Positions 49,977 to 58,841 of a stretch of 64,000 nucleotides of DNA are shown in pieces. Source of the DNA: Leptothoe kymatousa TAU-MAC 1615 (GTDB lineage Bacteria; Cyanobacteriota; Cyanobacteriia; Phormidesmidales; Phormidesmidaceae); contig NZ_JADOER010000004.1 in NCBI RefSeq assembly GCF_018739865.1, positions 813,067 to 877,066 on the forward strand. Direction: 5' to 3'. A program made the position numbers and the translations under genes. The notes beneath the pieces were generated by a model. It saw only the letters and a program-made list of their open reading frames with translations, was not told the DNA's origin and did no database searches. Position 1 is the first letter of the stretch. Each line of letters opens with the position of its first letter.

Positions 49977-51365
49977 CTATAGGGACTGTAGGAAGCGCAC
50001 AAGGGCTGCACGGTCTTCTGCGGACATGTTAGCAAAGGCCGTTTTGGAGCCTTCGGCTTCGCCACCGTGCCAAAGAATCGCTTCTTCGAAGGTGCGCGCA
50101 CGACCATCGTGTAGATAGCCGGAGTAGGGCAGCACGGTTTGGGCTAGACCCACACCCCAAAGGGAGGGGGTGCGCCATTCCTTACCATTGGCCTCAAAGT
50201 CAGCGCGGTTATCTGCCAGTTCATCCCCCATGTCATGGAGCAACATGTCGGTGTAGGGATGGATGTCTTGGTTTTCGAGGGCAGGATATTTGTGGCTGCC
50301 GGTGCGGAAACTAGACACGTGGCAAGTGGCGCAGCTAGCGTCGGTAAACAGCTTTTCGCCGCGTTGCACTTGGGGATCGTCCATTAGCGTGCGGGCTGGG
50401 GCTGCTAGGGTTTGGGCATAGGCTGCCGCTAGGACTAGCTTTTCGTTGTCAATCTCGGCGGAGCCGTCTTCTCCTGGGAACATGGGGCTAGTGACACCCA
50501 TGTCGTTAAGGTAAGCGTCTGCGCTTTGCTGTAGGAGATTGGGCACGTTGGCCTTCCAGCCAAAGCGGCCTAGGGCCACGTCCTTGGTCTGTTCGTCCCA
50601 CACCTGGTTAGGACGGCCAGAAATGCCGTCGCCATCACGATCGTTCGGATCGGCGAGGGCCAGGATATCTTCCTCGGGAATGGCTTCTAGTAGGCCTAGA
50701 CCGTATACGTGGGGAGGAATGCGGGGTGAAACTTGGACCGTATCGGGCAGGGCTTCGCCGTTGGGTAGGGTGACGTTAAATTGGGGCGATCGCAATCGGT
50801 AAGGGGTGCCATCTGCGTAGTTGCCGGCTTCCTCTTTCCACAGGATGTCCACCTTGGCTTCTGGGGTTTCACCCACGATGCTAAAGTCTTGGATCTGATT
50901 GCCTAGGCCCGCCACGGGTGGGGCATTTTTCAGATCGCTAGCTTTGCCTGACTGGTGGGCCGCCATGGCTTCACCATCGGTAACCCGCAGCAAGAGCTGA
51001 CCGGGCTCAGGCATGCCCCGGCCGTTGCGGATGTGGCAGCTAACGCAGGACGCATTGTTGAATACTGGCCCAAGACCTGAACTTTCGGTGCCTGGTGTGG
51101 AAACAAAGGCTTCCTCAAATACCTCATCGCCGAGGTCGTGATCTTCGGTTTCCCATTCAATTAAGTTGGGGGGAGCCTCCTCATAGGCGCTGGAGGTGCG
51201 GTTAAACGTTGTGGCGTCGCCCGCAGCCGGGGACATTTGGGCATGGACAGCGCTGGAGAGAAGCATGCCTCCTAGGGCCGTTAACACAGTTGTTAGTAAG
51301 ACAACTAGGCCGAATCGTAAGCGCTTGGAAACAGCACTTAAGGATCGTCGAAATTGCATATTCAA
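49977..51365 (-). CDS. Di-heme oxidoreductase (DUF1111), c-type cytochrome
   Basis: A 462-residue exported protein with a signal segment (LRFGLVVLLTTVLTALGGMLLSSAVHA). Two CxxCH heme-binding motifs are present: CVSCH near 107 and CATCH near 341. The family is the di-heme thiol-oxidoreductase/peroxidase-like DUF1111 group. Members are often encoded beside imelysin-type iron-regulated lipoproteins, as here (the upstream gene on the same strand). A role in periplasmic iron redox chemistry is inferred. The 270-bp gap to the imelysin gene leaves open a separate promoter. Confidence 0.88.
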   Translation of the reverse strand: MNMQFRRSLSAVSKRLRFGLVVLLTTVLTALGGMLLSSAVHAQMSPAAGDATTFNRTSSAYEEAPPNLIEWETEDHDLGDEVFEEAFVSTPGTESSGLGPVFNNASCVSCHIRNGRGMPEPGQLLLRVTDGEAMAAHQSGKASDLKNAPPVAGLGNQIQDFSIVGETPEAKVDILWKEEAGNYADGTPYRLRSPQFNVTLPNGEALPDTVQVSPRIPPHVYGLGLLEAIPEEDILALADPNDRDGDGISGRPNQVWDEQTKDVALGRFGWKANVPNLLQQSADAYLNDMGVTSPMFPGEDGSAEIDNEKLVLAAAYAQTLAAPARTLMDDPQVQRGEKLFTDASCATCHVSSFRTGSHKYPALENQDIHPYTDMLLHDMGDELADNRADFEANGKEWRTPSLWGVGLAQTVLPYSGYLHDGRARTFEEAILWHGGEAEGSKTAFANMSAEDRAALVRFLQSL

Positions 51366-51635
51366 AGCGGTTGGTAGATTACACGGGCAGCAGGTCTAAA
51401 CACTGGCGTTGCTGATCCTCGTGATGATTCCAATGGCTAGATTCAGACCGATAAGTCAGGATCACAGATTGTTTCATCCTCAAAATCAACAACGGCAAAA
51501 CCTAGCTGCATTGACTACAACATCAAGTTGTAAAACAGTTAAAAGTGATGTCCCTGTTGGTATTATTACCCGAATCAGACTGCTAGATGTCTAGTATTGC
51601 TGACAGGCTGTTTGGGGCGGCTAAATCAGCAAACG

Positions 51636-52721
51636 CTAATTTTTTACCAAGGGCAACACTTCGGTCTCTAATAGTTCAAAGGCCAGTTCCAGTGAAGACT
51701 GGGCCTCGACTAGTGAGGTGGTATTGCTGGGATCGGCCATGGCCTGTTCGATGCCGTCTAGGGCCACGGTCAAAGAGGTTTGAATTTGGCTGTCGATGTC
51801 TGGATTTGCGATCGCAACCAGTTCACTCACACCAATGGTTGTCTCATTAGGTGACTCCACAGTGCCTAAATAGGCCGATTGAATCCCTTGCAAGCTACTG
51901 GTCAGCAGCTGAAGCGTCATCTCATCGGGGGCTTCTGCCAGGGTGGTGGATGTTTCTAAAAGATCGGGCAGTTCTTCCCCGGCAACAACATCTAAGCTGT
52001 TGATGATGGTGCGAATAATTTCCTCAGACCCCGCCTGCACGGATAGATAGGTCGAATTTCCAGGACTGCCTGCCGTAGAGAGCAACGTGCTATAGGCCGG
52101 ATAGTTGTTCCAGCCCCCTTGCCAAACCGCCAAGATATCCCCCGTCACCGCTTGGGCCCTAGTGGCCAGGGCGGTTAAATAGCGTCGTTCTTGGGCAGAA
52201 AAATCAGCCGCCGTTTTCTCGTCTGCTGTTGCCAACACATAGGCAATGGCCTCAAAGCCCTGCAACGATGGCAACAAGGCCGCTACGTTAAACTCTTCTG
52301 TCTCTGTTGCGTTGGCCAGCAGCAAATCTATACCGGTTTCATCTACAGGAGATTCTAGGGCGGTGCTATAGCCCAGGGAGTGCACCGGACCAAATGCGAT
52401 CGCATTGCTGCTGGTCCATTGAGATAGTGTGTCCAACCAAGCAGCGCGCACGGCCCCTAGATTGTCCTCCGTGGGGTCCGCTTCAAATGCCTGGGCCGTT
52501 TGCACCAGCACATCCATCCGCAGTCCCAGCGCCTGGTATCCAGGAATAATGACTTCATTTGAGAACTGCTGATTGAGCTGTGCCATGGTGGCTTGGATAT
52601 CGGGCGCTGCATAGCTGGCTCCAGCCCCGAAGACTAACGTAGAGACTCCCACCGCACCTAAAAAGTGCGTGACCCCCCTGATGGGCCATGGGCGCTTTTG
52701 ACTAACTAAATTTGTTGGCAT
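51636..52721 (-). CDS. Imelysin-family iron-regulated protein (IrpA-like)
   Basis: About 361 residues from the ATG at 52721 (MPTNLVSQKRPW); the earlier ATG would put 21 extra residues before a normal export signal (GVTHFLGAVGVSTLVFGAGASYA). The mature protein is helical with the imelysin duplication. The usual GxHxxE metal motif is replaced by GFEAIA, so iron binding by that site is doubtful. Family members are induced by iron limitation and lie in the periplasm. It precedes the DUF1111 di-heme gene. Confidence 0.8.
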   Translation of the reverse strand: MPTNLVSQKRPWPIRGVTHFLGAVGVSTLVFGAGASYAAPDIQATMAQLNQQFSNEVIIPGYQALGLRMDVLVQTAQAFEADPTEDNLGAVRAAWLDTLSQWTSSNAIAFGPVHSLGYSTALESPVDETGIDLLLANATETEEFNVAALLPSLQGFEAIAYVLATADEKTAADFSAQERRYLTALATRAQAVTGDILAVWQGGWNNYPAYSTLLSTAGSPGNSTYLSVQAGSEEIIRTIINSLDVVAGEELPDLLETSTTLAEAPDEMTLQLLTSSLQGIQSAYLGTVESPNETTIGVSELVAIANPDIDSQIQTSLTVALDGIEQAMADPSNTTSLVEAQSSLELAFELLETEVLPLVKN

Positions 52722-53431
52722 GATGCACGTGATCTTCGTAACGACTTTAGGCTTAATATGAATGACTAAGCAATAGCCACTCACCTTAATCCTGTTCCAT
52801 TACCGATTCATAAATGGGCTCATGGCGATTGCTTCTGTAGGATATAAACTCGCAAGGCATGCAGATGCATCTGAGCCGCGAAAATATACCGAAAATCAGC
52901 AATGCCGATTCATTTATGGAAGTAATCGATTAGCTGGAAAATACAACACAAATTGTGTGTATGTACCATAATTAGAACCTATTAATAAAATACTATGAAG
53001 TCCCCTTTATATTGAAGCGATTGTTACAGATACTTCTGTTTTAGGCCCTGGGGTTAAAACTAATCTCAAGGAAGCCCAAAACCTTTGTTCTCAAGGTTTA
53101 GAGTCCTATCTTAAAGACCAAAAAATATTTATTTTTATGGGAAGATATGGGAAATACCTATGCCGGATGCAGTATCTTACTATACTTCCTCAACTTGAGG
53201 TTTGTTTGGCGCTGAAATTTGCAACAAACAATATAAATAACAGCGGTAACTTCATGAAATCTAAAAAATAACTGGGATAGTGATTGTTATTGATGGAATG
53301 ACCCTGGTCGGAAGGCGCTGACCCCAGAACTACATACTCCGGGGTCAGTATCCCCCCTTGTCTGACGATGGGATCATGGGGGTGCGATCGCTATGGATGT
53401 GCTGTTTGTTATTAGCACGATCTATATGACC
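52722..53431. other. Gene-free stretch between irpA-like and pirin genes
   Basis: No gene found. CCGATTCATAAATGG and CCGATTCATTTATGG form a spaced direct repeat near 52803 and 52909, upstream of the iron-linked gene. An 8-bp stem, CTGACCCC (53318-53325) with GGGGTCAG (53341-53348), lies closer to the pirin gene end. No clear Fur box was identified. Confidence 0.45.
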
Positions 53432-54136
53432 CTAGGCGGGCATATCAAATAACAAAATCTCCGCATCATCTGTTTGGCCAACCATCGTCAGGTTTGTGGC
53501 CGCTGTTATTGCGGCCCCATCACCGGCGCTCAACGCCTGTTCCCCTAGTTGGATATTGCCCCGAACGATTTGGAGCCACATAATCCGATGGTCGGGTACA
53601 GGGTGGCTGAGCCGTTGCTTAGCGTTAAGCTGGGCTGCGTACAGGTTTAGGTCCTGATGGATGGTAATAGACCCTGCCCGACCATCGCGGGAGCCCACTA
53701 AGCGTAGGGTATTTTGTTTCTCCTCCGGGCCAAAGTAAATTTGTTCATAGCCGGGGTCAATCCCCTTTTGTTCAGGGAGTACCCAAATCTGGAGAAAGTG
53801 AACCGCTGCCTCTTTGGACGCATTGTATTCACTGTGGCTAATGCCGGTTCCAGCAGACATGCGCTGGACATCCCCAGGCTTAATGATGGACCCATTGCCG
53901 ATGCTGTCCTTATGTTCTAAAGCACCATCAATGACATAGGAAATAATCTCCATGTCTCGGTGGCTATGGGTGGCAAACCCTTGCCCGGGGGCAACTTTAT
54001 CTTCATTAATCACCCGCAGATTGCCAAAGCCCATGTGGGCAGGGTCGTAATAATTGCCAAATGAAAATGTGTGGCGGCTATCTAGCCAACCAAAATTAGC
54101 ATTGCCCCGTTCCGATGCTCGTCGAATTGTGATCAT
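53432..54136 (-). CDS. Pirin-family protein (quercetinase-like)
   Basis: A 234-residue bicupin. The metal site is in GFATHSHRDMEIISYVIDGALEHKD (His-x-His and later Glu and His) and SAGTGISHSEYN follows. This is the pirin/YhhW type; some members open the flavonol quercetin, others are redox-sensing regulators. The divergent LysR gene at 54280 is likely to control it. The substrate here is unknown. Confidence 0.92.
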   Translation of the reverse strand: MITIRRASERGNANFGWLDSRHTFSFGNYYDPAHMGFGNLRVINEDKVAPGQGFATHSHRDMEIISYVIDGALEHKDSIGNGSIIKPGDVQRMSAGTGISHSEYNASKEAAVHFLQIWVLPEQKGIDPGYEQIYFGPEEKQNTLRLVGSRDGRAGSITIHQDLNLYAAQLNAKQRLSHPVPDHRIMWLQIVRGNIQLGEQALSAGDGAAITAATNLTMVGQTDDAEILLFDMPA

Positions 54137-54279
54137 GGTTGACCTCCCGTTGCAGGGTTGCAGTACGGTTGAACGTTGATTTCATTATGGATTGATATTT
54201 ATAAAATGACAATAGCCATTTTTGTGGACGTATTGTATCTTTTTGGGCGACAATGCTGCTGTTGGACTATTGCCTCAGC

Positions 54280-55170
54280 ATGGATAAGTTTGCCGCCATG
54301 CACGCCTTTGTGCGTGTAGTTGAAGCCAAGGGGTTTGCTGCCGCTGCTCGGGAAATGGGCATGTCTCGTTCAGCCATTAATAAACTGGTGATTGGCCTAG
54401 AAACGGAGCTGGGGGTGCGGTTGCTGCAACGGAGCACCCGCCGAGTTTCGCCTACGGCCACAGGGACTGCTTTCTATCAGCGGTGTTTGGGGATTTTGGC
54501 CGATTTAGAAGAAGCCGAATTGGCCCTATCCCAAGCCCAGGCAGAGCCCGTCGGCCCTTTGCGCATCAATGCCCCCATGACCTTTGGCACGATGCACCTG
54601 GGGCCGATCCTGGCGGAGTTTATGGCTAACTATCCTGGGGTGCAGGTGCAGCTAACGTTGGCAGACCGGTTTGTGGATCCGCTGGCAGAAGGCTTTGACC
54701 TGACCGTGCGGATTGCCAAATTAGAAACAGCACCGCCGCGGTTAGTGGCCCATGAACTCACCCCCTTGCCCCGTTTGCTCTGTGCCGCCCCTGGGTATTT
54801 GGAACGCCACGGTATGCCTAAAACAGTGCAGGACCTAAAGGACCATAGCTGTTTAGCCTATGGCGAACTGGCCAATCGCCATGGCTGGATTTTAGAAAAT
54901 GCCGGTGAAGAGATTGATATTAATATCAGCGGCGCCATGTGTTCCAATAATGGTGAAGTGCTTCGGGATGCTGCCATTCAAGGGTTGGGGATTGTGTTGT
55001 TGCCCCGGTTTATGGTTCAAGCCAGTCTGGACTGTGATGCCTTGAGAGAGATTGCCCTCAACTATCGGCCCACAGCCCTATCCCTTTGGGTGATGTATCC
55101 CACAAATCGACATTTATCAACAAAAGTGCAGCTGTTGACATCTTTTTTGCAGCAGCGGTTTAGCGATTAA
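54280..55170 (+). CDS. LysR-family transcriptional regulator
   Basis: About 296 residues from the ATG at 54280 (MDKFAAMHAFVRVVEAKGFAAAAREMGMSRSAINKLVIGLE), the usual LysR start; nine upstream codons are possible. The helix-turn-helix lies at about 20-45, followed by the LysR substrate-binding domain (VGPLRINAPMTFGTMHLGPILAEFM). It is divergent from the pirin gene with a 143-bp shared region, the classical LysR arrangement. ATTGATATTTATAAAAT in this region is a candidate LysR site (T-N11-A form). Confidence 0.92.
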   Translation: MDKFAAMHAFVRVVEAKGFAAAAREMGMSRSAINKLVIGLETELGVRLLQRSTRRVSPTATGTAFYQRCLGILADLEEAELALSQAQAEPVGPLRINAPMTFGTMHLGPILAEFMANYPGVQVQLTLADRFVDPLAEGFDLTVRIAKLETAPPRLVAHELTPLPRLLCAAPGYLERHGMPKTVQDLKDHSCLAYGELANRHGWILENAGEEIDINISGAMCSNNGEVLRDAAIQGLGIVLLPRFMVQASLDCDALREIALNYRPTALSLWVMYPTNRHLSTKVQLLTSFLQQRFSD

Positions 55171-55871
55171 TGGCTTGTGTTCCGGCGATGGGGGCGTAAT
55201 GCTGCGGACGAAGAGAGCTGGAGCCATTTCCCAAGGGTAAAAGCACTGACCCCAAGGGTAAAAGTACTGAACAGGAACTATGTTTTGTTATCTAAAAAAT
55301 AGTTTCTATTTTTCAGGGCCTTAACCATGTTGGGCCTGTCGTGGGTTCTACGGAGTCTGCATCATGGGTTGCCCAAAGAGGACATATCCAATGTTGTAGA
55401 TGATGCATGCGCCATCAGGGATTCCGTGAATGATTCATGGTTTTATTAGGTCTTTTGGCTTTCTTTTTAATGTGCTTGAAGTGCTTTTGGGAGCGTGAAT
55501 TTCTGGTGGCGCTGATTGATTTTTTTTGTTTTCTTGATGCCTGTTTGCCAAACTTTAATACTACGGTTATAAAACAGCCTGAAAACTCAGTAAACACCAC
55601 AGGTGGGAAAGTGATGAAAGATACGTAGTCTGGCGGACGTGGATGGTTGCTGTTGTTCAGCATACTGAATGTGTTCGAACGCATAGAGTTACTGATTTAG
55701 AGCCGTCGGAACAGTTTTATCCCTGCTAAATGGATTGTAGGAATGCTGAGGTTTCCTGCCGTCGATGGCGCTAGTGCATCCTCTAAATCTGCTCATAACT
55801 TGGTTGCCCGTATTCTACGTTTTCTCCTGTTACATCTTTAGTCATTGTCCATAGTGTTGAAGCAGCCTATT
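55171..55871. other. Gene-free stretch before the PEP-CTERM gene
   Basis: No convincing gene on either strand. CAAGGGTAAAAGCACTGACC and its near copy (55232 and 55253, period 21 bp) form a short tandem repeat just after the LysR gene. Confidence 0.45.
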
Positions 55872-56723
55872 ATGAATCGTCATTTTCTTTTGTCTGGTCT
55901 AGTTACATTAGCGGGGACTGTTGCGGCCTTTATGCCAACGGCTGCCCACGCCTATAGCTTTGGTGGTCCACTAACCAACAGCGCTAGGGACTTGCTGGCG
56001 ATGGATGCAAGTGCTACAGGCTATGACGCGCATTACAGCGAAGTCAAGAGCGCGTACCTCAACCAGGCGTCAGATTATTCTTTGGGCTTTGATGACTGGG
56101 TCACAATGACTGGGTTGATTTACGATCAACATGTTGAGGGAGTTAAGCAGGAGAGTCTTAATAGCATTGGCCTGGAGACCCTAACTTGGGAAGCGGGCGC
56201 CAATGATGTGGAAGTCTTCTTTGTGAATGAAGGTGCTGGCTACTGGAACCAATTTGGTTATGGTGTGGATGTGACATCTCCTGTAACTTCGTTTAACAAC
56301 AGTGAAGTAACAACTATTTGGAATTCCCTGGCATCGGTTAATAGTGCGTTTGCCAATGGTGGCAGCATGAGCTTGGGTGAAGGCTATAAAATTGGCGATG
56401 TGTCTGAGGGCGACACGCTTGACTTCTTCTTGAGAAATGGCCCAGGCAATGTTTTTGATAGCCTAGCTGCCTCTGAGACTGCTAATGCTGATGGCTTGCA
56501 GCATGTTTCCACCTACCAGCACAACGACTTTTTGGTCTTGGCCTATGAGGACCTCTATGGCGGTGGTGACGAAGACTACAATGACGTTGTTATTGCTGTT
56601 CGTGGTCTGAAGGATACTGAAATTACTGAAGCGGATGCTGCGGATGTGCCTGAGCCTTCTGCTGCCCTAGCACTGCTGGGTCTGAGCTTTGCTGGCAAAT
56701 TGCTGAAGCGTAAGCAGGGGTAA
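55872..56723 (+). CDS. PEP-CTERM exported protein with DUF4114 domain
   Basis: About 283 residues from the ATG at 55872 (MNRHFLLSGLVTLAG); the upstream TTG is unlikely. A signal peptide ends AHA. The DUF4114 domain is seen in VEVFFVNEGAGYWNQFGYGVDV and AYEDLYGGGDEDYNDVVIAVRG, which carries acidic calcium-type residues. The C-terminus has the sorting signal DVPEPSAALALLGLSFAGKLLKRKQG: PEP motif, hydrophobic helix and basic tail, recognised by an exosortase. The last codons lie in a 48-bp tandem duplication that continues beyond the stop. Confidence 0.92.
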   Translation: MNRHFLLSGLVTLAGTVAAFMPTAAHAYSFGGPLTNSARDLLAMDASATGYDAHYSEVKSAYLNQASDYSLGFDDWVTMTGLIYDQHVEGVKQESLNSIGLETLTWEAGANDVEVFFVNEGAGYWNQFGYGVDVTSPVTSFNNSEVTTIWNSLASVNSAFANGGSMSLGEGYKIGDVSEGDTLDFFLRNGPGNVFDSLAASETANADGLQHVSTYQHNDFLVLAYEDLYGGGDEDYNDVVIAVRGLKDTEITEADAADVPEPSAALALLGLSFAGKLLKRKQG

Positions 56724-56798
56724 TTGAGTTGCGCCATGGGCGCTGAAAAGCTGAAGCGTAAGCAGGGGTAATTGAGTTGCGCCATGGGCGCTGAAAAA
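56703..56798 (+). repeat. Tandem 48-bp duplication of the PEP-CTERM gene 3' end
   Basis: Copies at 56703-56750 and 56751-56798 differ at one base in 48. Each contains the last six sense codons (CTGAAGCGTAAGCAGGGG) shifted by the repeat phase, the TAA stop and GCGCCATGGGCGC, a small hairpin. Confidence 0.96.
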
Positions 56799-56820
56799 TT
56801 GACCTAGGGACGATGGACGA

Positions 56821-56856
56821 AGCGGTCTGCTGACAGAATTCAGCAGACCGCTTTTA
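56821..56856 (+). terminator. Intrinsic terminator of the PEP-CTERM gene
   Basis: 13-bp stem AGCGGTCTGCTGA with TCAGCAGACCGCT, six-base loop, followed by TTTTAGC. It stands after the duplicated 3' end. Confidence 0.85.
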
Positions 56857-56876
56857 GCATTGTTAGCCCACAGGGC

Positions 56877-57311
56877 CTATCCTTTGGGCAAGCGATCGCA
56901 AACAAATTCTTCCATTTCCTCGTATAGAAACTGCAGCTTTAGGCCAGATTCAATATCCGAGGCTTGACCGCTCAGTTCCATCAATTCCCCCACACGATTG
57001 GCAATCAGTTCACTGGAGCCGCGCAGGGTATTGGGGGTGATGCCCCCTCGGCGACCCGCTTCCAAAAAAGTAGCTTCCAAATCCTCTCGCAAATAGGCCG
57101 GATTAATAATGCCGTTGGGAAAGCTCACCGCCAAATAAGCCCGGCATTCCAGCTCCATGCGATCCGCTCTGTCCCCCAGCATGACTGAGTAACCCTCTTG
57201 ATTGACAGTGGTTTCCACCTCGGGGGTATTTTCCACCGGAATTACCTGGGCCAACGCGGGGGCAACACACACTGTGCAAGTACCAAGGATAGAAAGCAAA
57301 AGCGATTTCAT
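56877..57311 (-). CDS. Secreted hypothetical protein
   Basis: A 144-residue protein with a signal peptide (LLLSILGTCTVCVAPALAQ). The mature part is helical and acidic, with two Cys (MELECRAYL and EEFVCDRLP). No family is recognised. It converges with the PEP-CTERM gene, whose terminator lies between them. Confidence 0.65.
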   Translation of the reverse strand: MKSLLLSILGTCTVCVAPALAQVIPVENTPEVETTVNQEGYSVMLGDRADRMELECRAYLAVSFPNGIINPAYLREDLEATFLEAGRRGGITPNTLRGSSELIANRVGELMELSGQASDIESGLKLQFLYEEMEEFVCDRLPKG

Positions 57312-57440
57312 AGGGAAACGGGTATATGCATACTGGGATGAGGACTTAACCCGATACTATATATCTTTACGCTGGGTTAACTATGAAATTAGCCCAGTTT
57401 TTAGATTGTTCTTTAGCTTATCTTAATATCCTTGGAGGTC

Positions 57441-58169
57441 ATGCAGTTTACGCCCCCCCAAAGCCCAGAAACCCCGATCCATCCAATTTTTGATCGTCCC
57501 TGGTACCGTCGATTTGAAGCCTGGTTGGGGGATTCTTCTCCCCTGGGTAATCGGCCCATATTTTCGCCGGACACATTTCCCTGGGCGGCTGACCTTGAGC
57601 AAAACTGGACCACCATTCGTCAAGAGTTAGACCAGGTGCTGGCCGATGTCAATGGGTTGCCCAGCTTCCAGGACATTATGCCTCGGCAAAACCGCATTAG
57701 CCCCGACGATAAGTGGAAGACCTATTATTTCTGTGCCTTTGGGTTTGTTGCCACTAAAAACTGTGAGCAATGTCCCCGCACCTGGCAGCTGCTAAAGGAT
57801 ATTCCTGGGCTAAAGGTGGCGTTTTTCTCGATTTTGGCACCGGGTAAACATATTCCTGAGCACCGGGGTAAGCACAAGGGGCTAATTCGCTATCACCTGG
57901 GGCTGCGGGTGCCGGAACCCAAGGAAAAGTGCCGCATTCGGGTGGACGACACCATCACCCATTGGCAGGAGGGCAAAAGTCTGATTTTTGACGACACTTA
58001 CTACCATGAGGTGTGGAACGACACCGATGGCTATCGGGTGGTGCTATTTCTCGATATCGAACGGCCCTTTGCCTTTCCACTGTCGTGGGTGAATGGGGCG
58101 GTCTCGAAGATTTTGACCCTGTCGCCCCAGGTAAAACAGGCCAAAGAAAACTACGAGAAGTTTAGCTAG
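57441..58169 (+). CDS. Aspartyl/asparaginyl beta-hydroxylase-fold (2-oxoglutarate) enzyme
   Basis: About 242 residues from the ATG at 57441; a TTG three codons earlier is possible, and GGAGG lies very close to the ATG. The domain is the Asp/Asn beta-hydroxylase (LpxO-like) cupin. Iron ligands are in HIPEHRGKHKGLIRYHLGL and FDDTYYHEVWND, and the RVVLFLDIERP strand carries the 2-oxoglutarate-binding Arg. Substrates in cyanobacteria are unknown; related enzymes hydroxylate peptides or lipid A acyl chains. No lipid A genes are nearby. Confidence 0.85.
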   Translation: MQFTPPQSPETPIHPIFDRPWYRRFEAWLGDSSPLGNRPIFSPDTFPWAADLEQNWTTIRQELDQVLADVNGLPSFQDIMPRQNRISPDDKWKTYYFCAFGFVATKNCEQCPRTWQLLKDIPGLKVAFFSILAPGKHIPEHRGKHKGLIRYHLGLRVPEPKEKCRIRVDDTITHWQEGKSLIFDDTYYHEVWNDTDGYRVVLFLDIERPFAFPLSWVNGAVSKILTLSPQVKQAKENYEKFS

Positions 58170-58223
58170 TAGGGGGCGTTGCCACCCTACGGTTCGGGGC
58201 ATGCAATGGCCCGACTCGATGCC

Positions 58224-58712
58224 CTACCACCAGCGTACGGCCAGCATGGACGCTGCGGGGATGTCATCTTCAGCGGGCCATTCAACGGGCTTGTAGGTGC
58301 CAAAAAGGTGGTCCCACCAGTCGACGCCCAGGCCAAAGTTGTGGTTCCACATGCCGTATTTGTGGTGCACATAATGGACCGGCATCTTCATCCAGAAGCA
58401 TTTGCGAGGGTTTTCGTGCTGTAGCTGGTGGGCATAGGCGGAAAAGGCGGCATACACGATTGCGCCAGCGGCCCAGCCTAGGCCAAAGGTGAGGGAAAAG
58501 ATAAAGGGAATGGCCATTGCGATCGCGCTGCCCAGCACATAGTCCCGAAATTCCCACAGCACCCCCTGGCCTTCATTGCGGCGGTGATGGTCTCGGTGGC
58601 GCTGGCCAATTTTGGCAGACACATGCATGAGCCGATGCAGCCAGTATTCAACGAAACTAGCGAACACAAAGGCCGCAACAAAGCTAATGGCAAGTAGAAA
58701 AGGCTGGGGCAT
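58224..58712 (-). CDS. Sterol-desaturase-family fatty acid hydroxylase
   Basis: A 162-residue di-iron membrane protein. The histidine boxes are FVEYWLHRLMH, HRDHHRRNEG, HQLQHE and HYVHHKYGMWNHNFGLGVDWWDHLFGTY, complete for the family. Three to four membrane segments are seen. It would hydroxylate or desaturate a lipid or carotenoid at the membrane; the substrate is not evident. It lies between the hydroxylase-fold gene (tail to tail) and the divergent GH3 gene. Confidence 0.88.
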   Translation of the reverse strand: MPQPFLLAISFVAAFVFASFVEYWLHRLMHVSAKIGQRHRDHHRRNEGQGVLWEFRDYVLGSAIAMAIPFIFSLTFGLGWAAGAIVYAAFSAYAHQLQHENPRKCFWMKMPVHYVHHKYGMWNHNFGLGVDWWDHLFGTYKPVEWPAEDDIPAASMLAVRWW

Positions 58713-58841
58713 TGGTCACTCCGAACAGGATAAATGCAGATAACGACAGGGGAAAACAAAGGTCAAAGCCAATAAGCCCACTGCTTCATCTTATTATTGT
58801 GAAACATTTTTAAGTTTACAAGACGGATTGTGAAGTAGCGT

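Noticed and set aside
55437..55628. 63-codon hydrophobic frame downstream of LysR
   Set aside because: No ribosome-binding site, poor composition and an equally long frame on the opposite strand.
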